The position numbers and the translations under genes were made by a program. Below are positions 1-11,812 of a stretch of 64,000 bases of DNA, in pieces. The notes under the pieces are model-generated. The model saw only the letters and a list, made by a program, of their open reading frames with translations. It had not been told where the DNA came from and did no database searches. Origin of the DNA: Lutjanus erythropterus (Eukaryota; Chordata; Actinopteri; Lutjaniformes; Lutjanidae); NCBI GenBank assembly GCA_020091685.1, contig CM034604.1, forward strand, positions 837,828 through 901,827. The letters are read 5' to 3'. Every line of letters starts with the position of its first letter. Position 1 is the first letter of the stretch.

Positions 1-133
1 TGTTTCTTTACATTTGAAAACTGGTCATTATTCACTTCCTTTGTTCCACTGTCAACAAAATAAATCTGACTCTCAATCAGCATGAGGGTGAGCAGATAAT
101 GACTGAATTTTAATTTTTGGGTGAACTATCCCT
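1..133. mobile_element. TTAA-flanked inverted-repeat element, copy 1 (right arm only)
   Basis: This is the right arm of a repeat found six times in the window. It contains the shared stretch around 'caatcagcatgagggtgag' and ends 'aactatccct' followed by TTAA at 134-137. The rest of the element lies before the window. TTAA flanks are used by piggyBac and Kolobok type transposons, but no transposase is present, so the superfamily is not assigned. Confidence 0.75.
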
Positions 134-137
134 TTAA

Positions 138-2280
138 GGATTTATATATGGAATATATGTAATTTATGAAATTGCCTTAATGTTTATTTCTAACCTTGTT
201 CTGTGCCATAAACAGCCTTGACCCATGCAAGAATTCACAGCTTCAAACAATTTAAAATTGTGTTAAAATCTTTCAAAATCTAAAACTAACAATACCTACT
301 GGTAACATCGGTGTAAAAGTGTGTTGTTATAATCAGTGGTATGGTATTTGGCATGAAAATCTTGTCTCTCTCTCTCTGTCGGATTTTTACAGAAAAAAAT
401 GCTTTAATCAGGCATAAAAAGGATCAGCTATACACTAAAGACCCCTGTCTCACTTCCTGAGACAACTTTCTAATTTTAGACAAATTCATTCAATAATATT
501 TCTGTCAGATGTTTCTCAACCATAACATGTGGACTCTGTAGCTCTTCTAAACCAAAGCTAAATAAGAATTATGGTTTAAAAATGTGTATTTAGATTCACT
601 TTAAGAGAACTCTGAGACACTTTAAAAAATAAAATAGCTGCTCACTATGACTCTGCTGTGAACACTGCAACACTGAAAGGATTACAGAGTATATTGTGGG
701 CCATAATCTTAGAGCAAATTAAAATTTTAATCATGGCTGCAACAAATTTTCACACTTGACATGACATGACAACAGTATTTTTTGATTTGAATTTGTCCTA
801 CATGATGCCTCTACAAATGGCAAATATAACTCCAGTTTGATTGAAAGACTTCACATCCTGCTAGCAGCACAAACACAGATGACTGTTATAACTGAGTGAA
901 TTGAAAATGAACTGACCCAACACAAACACACACGACATCTGAACTCTTCCAGTTTACACACACTAACATCGCTTTGACCTTTGCCCCAGACTGAGGGGAC
1001 ATTTACTGTGCCCAGACCAGCCCTCAGAGAGCTGCTGTCCTCTGATTCCTGGTCTTCTCTCAACAACAGCTGTGTCCTATGTAGAGCACCCTGCTGTGTC
1101 CAGCTGTGTCAGTGACATCCTGCTGACTCTTGTGTTGGTCCCTGACTGTCCATGTGCTGCTGAGACTGTCGCTGCAAAGAAACCCCAGTGCTGTTCCACA
1201 TCTGACCTCGTGCCCCTGAGAAATCTGCTTAATAATTTTGCATCATCTCATGTTTCAGATGAGAACATGGGTCACAAAACGCTAAATGGACTTCTTTTCA
1301 CACAATACACTACACAGACATGAAGTCATCAAGCCTGAAGAATTTACAGATTATCTCAAATATTCTCTATGCGAGTTAAAGTAGCATTCAGTGATTTTTG
1401 ACCAAAACAAATTCCCTGTAACAGAGCCATGTTATACCATCAGCTCATGGTGTGGCCATTAGCAAAGCGTTGCCTCATCCTCACACTGTATCTGTACAGG
1501 AGGCGTAGTGTGAGCAACACGTCAGCAGAGCAGCAGCAGCCTCACTCCTCCATTCATTGACTGTAGGTCACCCTCAGAGCTGAACACATAATCACTGGAG
1601 TTATGTGCTGAAAATGGAAGAAAGCAAATATACAGGAAGTTGTGATGCTGCCATCGCAACAGTTCATGCAAATTCAACCAATCCCTGTGAATTCTGTGCG
1701 TCCTTGCAATTTTGTCCAAACTACACAACGTTTCCAGAAGTCTGACCAATTATTGTTGCTTCCCCCGGGTCCCCCATGCAAATATCATACATGTTCGTCT
1801 CAATGAAAGGTTTTGTTTTATTATTCACTATGTTTTTGGATTTGATTTTATTTTATCACAGGTACTGCAAAGAACATATTTGTCATTGACATTTATCAAT
1901 GCTCTGTGCACTTTTATTTTATAATTCTGTGCCCCCCAGGTTCTTCATCTTTGTAGAGTTTTTGTAATCCTCAATATTCTTTTGTAATTTTCACTTGTTC
2001 CCAGAATTTCATTGCAAAACCACCTCAAAATATTGCAACATGCACCACAACTTTTTTAGAAAATCTGCAGTGAAATCAGGCATTTTAGGCTGCAACAATC
2101 ACAAAAACAGCCCATGAAATCCTGGAGAGACTGAAATATCCTTTGGGTTGTGTTTATGTGTGTATAGTGCAAGTAAAATGTGATCTGCCATGGATACACC
2201 AGGTTTACATGGTAACCTGGTTTCTAATCAGATTTTTACATGTACACATGTCCATGAGACAGACTTCCAACAAGAAAAGT
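138..2280. other. Non-coding DNA, no gene recognised
   Basis: No exon, RNA gene or transposon end is recognisable here. An open frame at 1072-1323 (+) has no ATG at its start, no visible domain and no convincing splice sites, and is treated as chance. Confidence 0.5.
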
Positions 2281-2288
2281 ATGTGGAT

Positions 2289-2616
2289 TAGGGCTGAACG
2301 ATTTTGCAATTGCGATACAATTTGCAATATTAGAGGTAATAATCATTTTTACATCATTACTCTTATTTTGATTGAAAAACATGTTAAAATGACTGTGGTG
2401 TGAGTTTTTGCAGGATTCTGTACTATAAATGAAGATGTTTTTTAAATCTGTAGAATCTGATGTGTAGGACAGAACATCTCTGCCTCACCACATTCATTCA
2501 TTTAAAAGTTTTTTGACCCATTTTGCCTTTAACAGATATTGGACCATCTGTGATTTGAAAATTGCAGCAAGCCATATTGTGATTTCGATAACATTTTGAT
2601 TAATTGTGCAGCCCTA
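2289..2616. mobile_element. hAT-type MITE with perfect 8-bp target duplication
   Basis: The element starts 'tagggctgaacg' and ends 'tgtgcagcccta', which are imperfect inverted ends. It is flanked on both sides by the 8-mer ATGTGGAT (2281-2288 and 2617-2624). An 8-bp duplication is the hallmark of the hAT superfamily. At 328 bp with no open frame it is non-autonomous. The perfect duplication suggests a fairly recent insertion. Confidence 0.88.
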
Positions 2617-3290
2617 ATGTGGATGGAAGGGGAGATCATTGAATGTGGCAATGCATCCTTGTATTTAAAAAAATCTGAATAGTCTGACTGAAGCTGAAAC
2701 TGATGCACAAAGGCTCTGTTTTTGTGAACTTGCACTCAAGTGCCCTTTGTCCAGTGTGTTAGGAGTGTACCGGTGTACTTGCATACGAGGTAGGACCAGA
2801 AAGAATTTATCATCCATTATAGGTGGGTGTGTTAGAGACCGTGACAATCATGGCCAATCGCGCTCACACTTTCATCTCCTTTAAACACAGTGCTGTCCTC
2901 TTCATGACACACTGACAGCTCTGTTGTTATCTTGGATCTGCAGGGTTTCACAGATGAAAACACCACTTCTAATTTAGTGCCAGGAACAGATGATGCCCTA
3001 TTTTAAATTGAATACACTTCTTTGGACATGTTGAAGAGCCGACAGTCTCATTGTTTTTCATTTGTAACCAAGCAAAGCAAGTCTGTCCCCACAGAACCCA
3101 ATATTAAAATGCCCAACTTAATAGCAGAAAGAACCACGTTTACAGCCTGGAACAAAACCTGGTTTTGGACTCTGTAGCGCATTTCCACAGTCATGGCAAG
3201 TTGATTTTTATATAACTTACCCATTTAAATTATATGAAAGGCAAATTTTGCACTTTTCATGTGAATGTCCAGTCAATCCACCCACCCATT

Positions 3291-4185
3291 TAGTTCTGGA
3301 TGTCCGAGCATCTCACTCTGTCCATAAGGCTGGAAACTCACTTTGGTCACTTGTCACTTGTATCTGCAGCCTCATGTTTTTTAGCCACTACCCAACGCTC
3401 ATGACCATAAGTGAAGGTTGGAGAGAACGGCAAATTCAAAACTTTACCTTCTAACTCTGCTCCCTCTTCATTATGACCATCTGGTACAACATCTGTATTA
3501 CTGATGATGACACACCAATCAATCAATCTCACACCTGTTGATCTTATGCTACATTTTACCATCACTTATGAACAAGACCCTGAGATACTTGAACTCTTTT
3601 GCTTGGGGCAGCAACTCACTCACAACATGGAGGGGGTAATCCACCTTTTTCCAGCTTGGAGGTGCTGACTCTCTTCCCAGCTGCTTCACACTTAAATGCA
3701 GCATGCCACAGTGTGTGCTGAAGGTCATGGTCTGATGAAGCCTGCAGAACCATCTGTAAAAAGCAGAGATGCAATTCTGAGGTTCCTAAGCCGGACACTC
3801 TCCTCACCGAGACTGCGCCTTGAAATCCTCCCCACAGCCTCCCCACAAACACTGTCCCTGACCACCATGCTACACTGAAGAGACGTGGCAGCCAAAACAG
3901 CCCAACAATGTCTGGGGCCTTCAGCACCTCTGGGTGAATCTCATTCACACTGAGCACCTTGTCTCCAGGGAGCTTCTGTACTTCCACTAGAGGCACCAAT
4001 GACCTTCTGACAATAACTCCTACCAGCCACCTCGACAATGGAAGCTTTGAACGTGGCCTACTCAGATTCTATCCCTTCCTATGAGAAATTCTTCTGGAGG
4101 TGGGAGTTTTCAAGATTTCAGTGACAGGTCACCCTCACTACATATTTGAGTTTATGAGATCCAACTCACCACCAGGTGACGCAAA
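3291..4185 (-). pseudogene. Decayed LINE reverse-transcriptase fragment (RTE/Rex3-like?)
   Basis: Read on the minus strand, several short frames match a common fish LINE reverse transcriptase. From 5' to 3' they include the linker before the RT ('EIHPEVLKAPDIVG', 'LFWLPRL'), a block 'ASSDHDLQHTLWHAA' followed by 'CEAAGKRVSTSKLEK', and the late block 'TFTYGHERWVV'. Frames are broken by stops and shifts, and the central catalytic part between about 3850 and 3780 is deleted, so this is a dead, internally deleted copy. The endonuclease end is missing. The family is recognised from memory of fish LINE proteins. I lean to the RTE/Rex3 group, but the clade is not certain. Confidence 0.75.
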
Positions 4186-7100
4186 ATCTGTTGTTGTTCC
4201 TGCACCAGTGATGTCAGTGATGTCACAGTGATGTTGGGGTGGTGTTAAGGAAGAACTACAGGCTGGTTCAGCTCAGATATTTAGTCTCCTCCTCTGGGTA
4301 GCCAGGGGGTGTGCTAGATGAGTATTTTGTCACCTAAAGCTATGTTTTGGCCAACAGAGTAATAGCTGTAGGCTAGGGTGGTGATACATGGAAACATGGA
4401 GCATGGGTCAGAGGCTCACCTGCAATGCATCCTGGTACATGTAGGCACTGCCGGCATGACTCTGTGAGCAGACCAACTCAGCGGCGAAGTACTGGAAGTT
4501 AACAAGCCGCCATCACTGCAGTGGTGTCTCCCTACAGAGAATGAATGAATGCAAGCCGTCATAAGAAGTTTACAACTTTCTATTTTTGCACTTACTCTCT
4601 ATGTAACTTTACTTTTGACAACAATGTCTAGGAAGTCGGAAAGAACCTGTACAGCTCAGCTGCTCCAAACAGTTGTGCCAAACTTCAACTTTGAAAAAAA
4701 AAAAAAAGCGGAATGCAAAATACACAAAGTTTTACTTGATGGACTGCTGTGCAGCTCTGCCTCCAACAGTGGTTTGAGATAATTCATCTTACACTCAGAC
4801 TGAAGTTAACTTGTCTCCTCTTTGTTCTGATGGACAGCTGCACCCAGAACAAAACTGGATTGCCAAAGCCTGATTACTTAATTACAAAACCACCTTTCCT
4901 GTGAATTATGTAAAACAGTTCTGCAGTAGTAGTTCAGTTGTTGGGATACATAATGCCAACTGGGTTTTGATTGTATCTGTTATTCTGTTTATTAATATAA
5001 TACCTGGATTTAAATGGACCATATTTTTTCAAGTGACTTTATCATTGTAACTTTGTAGGAAGAGGATTAGGGTCTGATTTTGACCTTAGAATTCCAACTT
5101 CATTCTGGGTATTTTGACTCAATTCACAGAATTCTGACTTTATTGACTTTATACTCACAATTCTGAAAACAGTTAGAACTCAAATAAAATTGTTACATAT
5201 GGTCCTGATCTTTTTCCATAACTTTGAATATTTAAAGAAGTCAGAGTAAAATATCAGCTGAAAATCAGACTTAATATTCTATTATTCAAAAAGCTCTGTG
5301 AAATTATGATTTATAAAATGAGTTAAATGAACTCCAGTGCTTTAAAGCAAAACCTCATTTGCATTTTTTCCTGTTCCCTGAGCTGCCTTTGTGACCAAAT
5401 AATCCCATCTAATGACAGTCTATATGATCTCATGTATATAAATATATACTGTAGATTATAGAAACAGGTTAAACTATAATGAGGTATTTTGCACTGGTAT
5501 TAAAGATGCCATGACAAATAGACATAATAAATGATTCTCCGTGAACAGACCCGATGTCCTAACATGTCAGCAGCAGCAGGTGGCAGCCTGGTCACTGAGA
5601 ATCACTGCTGGTAGTCAGTTCTTCTTCTGCTCCAGTGTCAACCTAAAGACTTTTGACCTCTGTCTGTCCTTGTTTACATGTCCAACCTTCTGTTAAATGT
5701 CATCAGAATAAATGAATATCTCTTCCTGAGGCCTGCCGATGCCTGTGCTGTATGTAAGCAGCATGAACACGAGGCGGTCAGAGTAGTGCCCTGTGACTGG
5801 ACGTAGTTCCTCTTCTCTTCACTAAGTTGAAAATGAAATGAAGCTTTCTTTAGATCAATATTCAGGAAGGAAAAACAGGTTTTCATGTTAGATTCAGTGA
5901 GTGTTTGTGGTGGCGATGTTATTGACTGACCTTAATCAGAGACTGTGATTGGACAGGACAGTACACTGTTTACATTTTCTGTTGAAATGATTCTGTAAAG
6001 TGCCACTTTTTATTTTCTCATTTTGTTGAATGAAATGTCACACTGCAGCTGGTCAGTGTGGACGAGTGAGAGTCAGTGGAATGAGTCCTGCTGTGCACTC
6101 TGTTGTCATGCGTACCTGTTTACCCTCGCTGTACTGTTCCCTCTGATCATGTGGTGCTTTACCTTGATTTTTTTTTTAATAAAGGGACTGACACCTCCTG
6201 TCTGGTCTCAGTCATTCATTCAGTCTCAAGTAGGCTGAACACTTTTATTGTGGTTCACTGTGATCAGAGATTCATTCAAGACAACAGGCTTTTCACAGTG
6301 GACATGAGCCTTGTTGATGAAAATCTTTAACCCTTCTGTTCTGTCTGCTTACCTCTGCATTGAATTAAAAATAACAACACAGAAAACCTTGTATCTCACT
6401 AAAAGCTCCAAGTTACAGATTTATTAAGCACATCCAGTATGAGCTGCTGATTCACCTTGAAATACGATAATGGAGTGCTGTGAAGTACATTATTGGAACA
6501 TTTGCCAGATTTCACCATATTTGCTAATAGTGGCAAATTCTCAAATATTTAATGAGAGAGAATTCCTGCTTGGTTACAAATACTTCCGAAATTCATGTGC
6601 TCATGCAGGATCTATTAAAGTACTGTCATGAAAATTTTGGCTGAAAATCTTTTATGGTTATGAATGTCTCAGTTTATTACCTGCATGAGTTCACGAGATC
6701 ATCTGCTTTTCTGTATAATAGAGTTGCAAATTATAATGACCTTCCTGAATCGATCATTGATAACATTAACAATCTATTTATTGAGTCATTGTCATTTTAA
6801 AAAATATAAAAGTTTTCCTGATACCAAACAATTCCAAATGTATTTTTTCCTCAATCAAAGCTTTATTTCCATGGCAACATGTTGGATTCTCTAACAGCAT
6901 TACACAGCCTATGAAATATAAAGACAGAAAGGCCCACATGTGAAACACACATATATTAGATAACATGTGAACAGACTCCTAAAATTAATCTGTCATATTT
7001 GGATCTTTATTTGATAGTAGATCAATTCAATTTTACTTGATCGACCAAATTAATTGATCATCTATTAATCATCATCATCCATACTGCATAGTTATTCCTG

Positions 7101-8325
7101 ATGCCTGTAACCAGGTCAGATTCTTCTTGAAATGAGCCTGTGTTGAGATTTATCCAGAGTTACAGTGAGTCATATGTTAGCCAATTAAAAAGCAGGAGGA
7201 GATTATTTACATAATTTTATTTTTGACATTATTTCTCCAAAATCAACAAAGCATCAAAGTTTCTTGTAGTAGCTTTTGAATGATGACCATTTATTTTTGG
7301 TCTTGTGGTGTCCTCTGCTGGAGGGTCTGTGTCATAACACAGAACAAGTCTGTCTCTGGTTTACGGTCACAGCTGGTCACCATTTGTTACCAGCAGTTAG
7401 CTCAGAGGCGAGGCGAGCTTAAGAGGCGCCCGGGCTCTGAGGCTCAGCCGAGCTCTCTGTTATTATTCTGAGAGGTGCAAATTGCTTCATGTGGTGTTTT
7501 ATTAGCTTGAACACCACTTAAAAAGAACAGTTGAAAACTGAGAATAAAAATTTTATATTTCCACACACATAAACATACATGTATACATCAATAAATGTAT
7601 GTGTTCAAGAATCAGCAAACTGTGATAACAGAAGAATCATACAGTCAGTGAACACATGGAGGAATGATACAATGCTTAAAGAACTTGTTGTGATGTTGTA
7701 TATGCACGCTGCAGAGATACACTGTAATACTTTAAGAATTTCTGTATAGTTGTATGAATTCAGGAGCTGAAACCTTCAGGTAATTGATCACTAAAGATCT
7801 TTGTGTTGTTTTTAGAGTGAACTGTGTGATGGGTGTCTGCTGAAGGTTTTCCTGGATCTGCTTCAGTCAGAGACACCAAGATCCAACCGAGCAGGTAACA
7901 ACAGAGTTCTGACACACAACACCCGAGGAAACTAGTTACTCTGATAGTCATCACTGCTCCTATAATTTAACATGGCAAAGAATTATTTAGAATCATTTAT
8001 TAATAACATATAAAAATGACTTATAATCACATCATATTCATTTAAGCTCAGTCATGTCAGGTGTTTGTTGTGCTGTCAGTACTCAGTCAGTAAAAATAAG
8101 AGAAATTAGAAGTTATATAATAAATGAATACATTTCAGTTAGAGTTTTGATGAGTCATTCATTAGTCATATGTGATGATCCCTTTCCTACCTTTCCACTC
8201 TGATTGGCCACTGTTGGATGACTGTGACTGACTTCATCTGTCATAGTGAAACATTCTGAGAACTTGTGTTAAGTATGGAAGGAAACTGTTCATTATTAAG
8301 TAAATAGTACATAAATAAATGATTG
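4186..8325. other. Non-coding DNA
   Basis: Apart from a possible poly(A) site at 6178, no exon or mobile-element end is recognisable. The stretch holds an A-run near 4695 and AT-rich sequence. Open frames here are short, overlap on both strands and show no domain. Confidence 0.5.
6178..6183 (+). promoter_or_regulatory. Candidate poly(A) signal AATAAA
   Basis: AATAAA follows a T-run and is followed about 20 nt later by a T/G-rich stretch ('cctgtctggtctcagtc'), the usual arrangement of a vertebrate cleavage and polyadenylation site. The preceding 300 bp read like 3' UTR but no stop codon or coding exon was identified. It could be the end of a + strand gene starting upstream of the window, or chance. 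Confidence 0.3.
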
Positions 8326-8328
8326 TGT

Positions 8329-8504
8329 GGGTGCCCTGGTAGCTCACGTGTGATTTGGTGTGAAGTCCTCATCACAGCAGCCCAGCTTTGAATCCAGCCT
8401 GTGGTCTTTTGCTGCACGTTGTCCTCTCTCTCTCTCCCACCTTTCCTGTCTATCTTTGCCTGTCCTGTCCTGTCCCAATAAAGGCAATAGTTACAAAAAT
8501 AATA
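8329..8504 (+). mobile_element. tRNA-derived SINE, copy 1
   Basis: The head resembles a tRNA gene: 'tggtagctcacgtg' corresponds to the A box and 'tttgaatccagcc' to the B box of the internal RNA polymerase III promoter. A CT-rich body and an 'aataaaggc' tail followed by A/T-rich sequence come after it. It does not fold as a functional tRNA. A second copy lies at 51357. Confidence 0.75.
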
Positions 8505-8625
8505 ATTACTAACAAATTAAATGTCCATGTAATAGAAATAGTCCAGTAAAATATTTAAACTGAACTTGTTAGCATGACATGTTATTTCTTCTGCTTCAAT
8601 CAGACACAAAGGAAGTGATGTGATG

Positions 8626-9693
8626 TAGAGCTTGAGATCTGGGCCTGAACCCAAAGGGACCCACTGGGTTCGGGTTAGGTCAGGCCTTATTTCTCACGTA
8701 TTTCACAGGTTCACGTCAGGTTCAGCCTAAGGTTTTATTCCAGGAAACGGATTCCTGGGAATGCCCCTCCTGCTTCCAGGAAATGGAAAATGGGAAACTC
8801 AAAACTGTGTGCTTTAATTAACTGATTAACTAATTAATTCAAACACTTGTCAGCAGTTAACACAGTACCTTGTGGCTCTATCATCTTCATTAGACTAACA
8901 CAATATGATGCCTGCCACCAGTTTTGTAATAGAAAATTTTGGTCTTTCTGTGAGAAAGATGACCAAAATTTTCTGAAAAACCATCATCCTAATCTCCAAA
9001 TCTTACTCCAAGAGAGTGACTGCTGTTTGCAGCCTTGCTCTTTAACTTTGAGTGATCACTGACTTTATTAAGCCAATTATATCACAGCAGCCTCTGAATG
9101 CAAACAGAACATGGGATGTATCTCTCATGTGTTTTAACAGGCAGTGAACTTGACATTTCATCCTCCCAGCTGCAGTGAAGGTCAAGACATATGTACCGTT
9201 TATCTTATGTTGATTACAATGCTTATTAATGTTGAAACAGATTCTTGAGCCTCAATAACTATTAATAGCCTGAAATATGACCAATGTGTTTTAATGGTTG
9301 CCACAATTAAACCTTAAATTTCCCAGGATTTCTTGGGGTCGTGTGTTTCTTTTCCTGGGATAGAAAATGTCTCATTATTATGTCTCAATATTAATCCCAA
9401 TTCAGACTGTATTCTTCCTCTTCCTCTTCTTCTTTTTTCTTCTTTCTTCTTCTTCCTCTACTTATTATTATTAGTTTTGTTTGTTTGTTTGTTTGTTTGT
9501 TTGTTTGTCCCCAATTGAGGTTTGGTCCCCAAAAAGTGTCCTCTCAGTCAGGATGCATAGAGGGAAGCTCATTAAGAAAAATGTTGGCCAGTAATCGGTC
9601 TGGCGCTGAAATATAATGTGGGTCGAGGTTGGGTCAGATTTTTGTCGGGTATAAGCCTTGTTGGGCTCTACTTTGGGCCTGATTTAAGCTCTA
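8626..9693. mobile_element. hAT-like non-autonomous transposon
   Basis: The left end 'tagagcttgagatctgggcc' and the right end 'gggcctgatttaagctcta' are imperfect inverted repeats. The flanks are ATGTGATG (8618-8625) and ATGTGATT (9694-9701), 7 of 8 matching, as expected for an aged hAT 8-bp duplication. The 1.07-kb interior has no transposase frame and includes a pyrimidine tract with a GTTT repeat. Confidence 0.75.
9413..9508 (+). repeat. Pyrimidine tract followed by (GTTT)n
   Basis: A run of TTC and CTT units (about 9413-9460) leads into about eight GTTT units (9475-9508). It sits inside the hAT-like element. Confidence 0.9.
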
Positions 9694-10055
9694 ATGTGAT
9701 TGGTTGTCTACTTATTCAAACCAGAGCAACATCCAAAATGGTCTTGACCGATTTTGTGATGAAAAGTAATGCTGTAGTTTTTTTAAAATGTTACTTTACA
9801 TTTCATGGCTATTTTACTTTTTCTGTATTTTCCCATGTGATGTTAAAACATTTTTAACATCAGATCACATCCACCACCAGCTGGTGCCACCTGCCTGTCC
9901 CTGCATTTAAGAGCTATCAGGCCTCTGTGTGAGACAGCTGCTGACTGTTCTCTGAGCAGCAGCCTTTAACCACGTGCATGTCAACCTCTTGAAATGGGGT
10001 GGACTGGGGTTGATTTGCGCCTTCACAGCAAGGCACGCCATTTGGTGTGCGCTGG

Positions 10056-10061
10056 TATAAA
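10056..10061 (+). promoter_or_regulatory. TATA box of the amisyn-like gene
   Basis: TATAAA lies about 130 nt upstream of a strong splice donor at 10191, which fits a transcription start near 10085. An E-box CACGTG is present about 80 nt further upstream (near 9973). The assignment rests on spacing and on the downstream gene, with no transcript evidence. Confidence 0.45.
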
Positions 10062-10084
10062 TTCATGACAGAATCCTGGGAAAT

Positions 10085-10190
10085 ATTTCAAGAATTTAAC
10101 AGGATACTAATTTAACTAACAAGACCGTCTGCCTGAACTAGAAGACACTGAAAGACTCACGCTTTTGGGTGGAGAAAAGGACAAGAACAG
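10085..10190 (+). other. stxbp6l: Predicted non-coding exon 1 of the amisyn-like gene
   Basis: The predicted exon ends '...caagaacag' before the near-ideal donor GTAGGT at 10191. No ATG opens a useful frame, and the first coding exon begins at 11652 with its own ATG 7 nt inside. The 5' boundary is estimated from the TATA box and is approximate. Confidence 0.45.
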
Positions 10191-10364
10191 GTAGGTCAAA
10201 CCTCAGTGACCAACAGATGGAGAAAAGATTGATCCATTGTTAAGGACTGAAATGTGTGTAACTGTGAGCAATTCATTATATGAATAAAATAATCAAGTAA
10301 TCAACATTTCATACCAGACTTAATGTCATGATTATCTTTAAATGTGCTTTCTTAAATGGCCTTT

Positions 10365-10805
10365 TGAGATTCTGAGATAAATGAACCTATTATCTCGAGA
10401 AAATTAGCTTTGTTATCTTGAGATAAGTAATTGGCCCTTTATTACCAGAAAACAAGTTTCTCAAGGTAAGAAATTAACCCATTATTATGATAGAGCAAGT
10501 TTTGTTAAATCAAGATAACTAAATAATTAACCCACTGTCACAAGAAAACCAGCTTTGTTATAAGAAATAATTAACCCATGATTGAGAGAGAATAACCAGT
10601 TATTACCAGAGAAACAGTTTTGTTGTCTCATCATAACAAATAATTAACCTGTTATTACAAGAAATCAAGTTTTGTTATCTTGATATAAGAAATAATTAAC
10701 CCTTTATTACCAGAGAATGAGTTCTGCTATCTCAAGATAAGCCCTCTATTATGAGAGAACAATTTTGTTATGAATTAATTTACCTGATATTATCAGAGAA
10801 CAACA
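10365..10805 (+). repeat. Degenerate minisatellite, unit about 54 bp
   Basis: Roughly eight diverged units repeat the pattern 'aataattaaccc..ttattacc', then 'agagaa', then 'agttttgttatct' and 'caagataa'. Unit length drifts between about 45 and 60 bp. Many units contain the short palindrome-like motif ATCTCGAGAT or ATCTTGAGAT. It lies in intron 1 of the amisyn-like gene. Confidence 0.7.
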
Positions 10806-11651
10806 AATAATTCATTTAAAAATGATAGTGAGTACAGCTGTACTTACAGAAGTCAAACTGAATAAAGTCTCTACAGGAAATGTAAAAATTATCATTGCTG
10901 TCGGGTGTAAACCTTATGTCCATAAATAATTTTCATAAATCAGTGCCATTAGTCACCTTTTATGTCTGTCTATGGATTTTACAAATATCTAACCAATAAA
11001 AAGTATTAAAAGAGCTTGTGACTAAATCCTGTAACTCCACTGGATCCTCAAAACCTCAAAGCTCCACCTCGCCTCAGTGTTGAATGAATTACCTTACCTA
11101 TGGAGTTAGCCTTCAGAGCTTTCTGCTAGTTTTATTCTTCAGTTATCTAAAAAAAAATCTGTTCTCAAAAACAACCTTTTGGACATACATTCTTTCTGCC
11201 TAGCAATTCCAATAAACTTATGAATTGTGGTATGATACCATTAAAGTTAAATATATATGAAGTCTTTTTTAGCTCATGTTTAAAGCTTCCCAGGTTGTCA
11301 AATGCAGACATTATGGAAGTCATCAACCTAGAACATAGAATGTTTGGCTGTTTGAGCACCTGGGAATGAAACTCAATAATCAACTATCTTTCTCCAGAAT
11401 CACTTACAGCAGCTTAAAGTAACACATATCTGTTGTAACAGAATTTTTCAGTGACTTTTTCTATATTGTGATGACATCCCTCTGATCAGCTGTTTTCATC
11501 ACAGACTTGTTGGCAGAAAACAACTGACCTGATTGTTGAGCCTGTAGCTCTTTTAGTCCTTTTGCTCATCTGCACTGCGGGACATTAGTCCAGTGTCTGA
11601 ACAGGCCTAACAAGCACAGCTATGTCCATCCATCACCTGTGTAGGTGTCAG

Positions 11652-11812
11652 GACTACAATGAACATTCAGTCTGCCATCAACAAAGAGGTCTTCATCCCT
11701 CGTGATGAGCGGTTGCTGGTGGCAGTGGAGGTGCGGAGGAGGAAGAGGAAGAGGATGTCCTTCCTGCCTACTGGAGCCAAAGGAGACTACGCCACATTCA
11801 TCTGTGTTTCAG
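11652..11812 (+). CDS. stxbp6l: Amisyn-like coding exon 2 (start codon)
   Basis: The acceptor 'gtgtcag' precedes 11652 and the ATG is at 11659-11661. The exon encodes 51 codons and ends one base into a codon, before GT at 11813. It contains the family block 'IPRDERLLVAVEV', a basic run 'RRRKRKR' likely to contact acidic phospholipid heads, and 'GDYATFICVS'. The ATG is chosen because the alignment to amisyn starts exactly there. The frame is intact. Confidence 0.88.

Noticed and set aside
3616-4038. Minus-strand frame of 140 codons as a host gene
   Set aside because: It is a fused product of a deleted LINE, matching the RT in pieces in different frames.
8329-8400. A tRNA gene
   Set aside because: A and B boxes are present but no complete cloverleaf can be formed, and the body and tail are those of a SINE.
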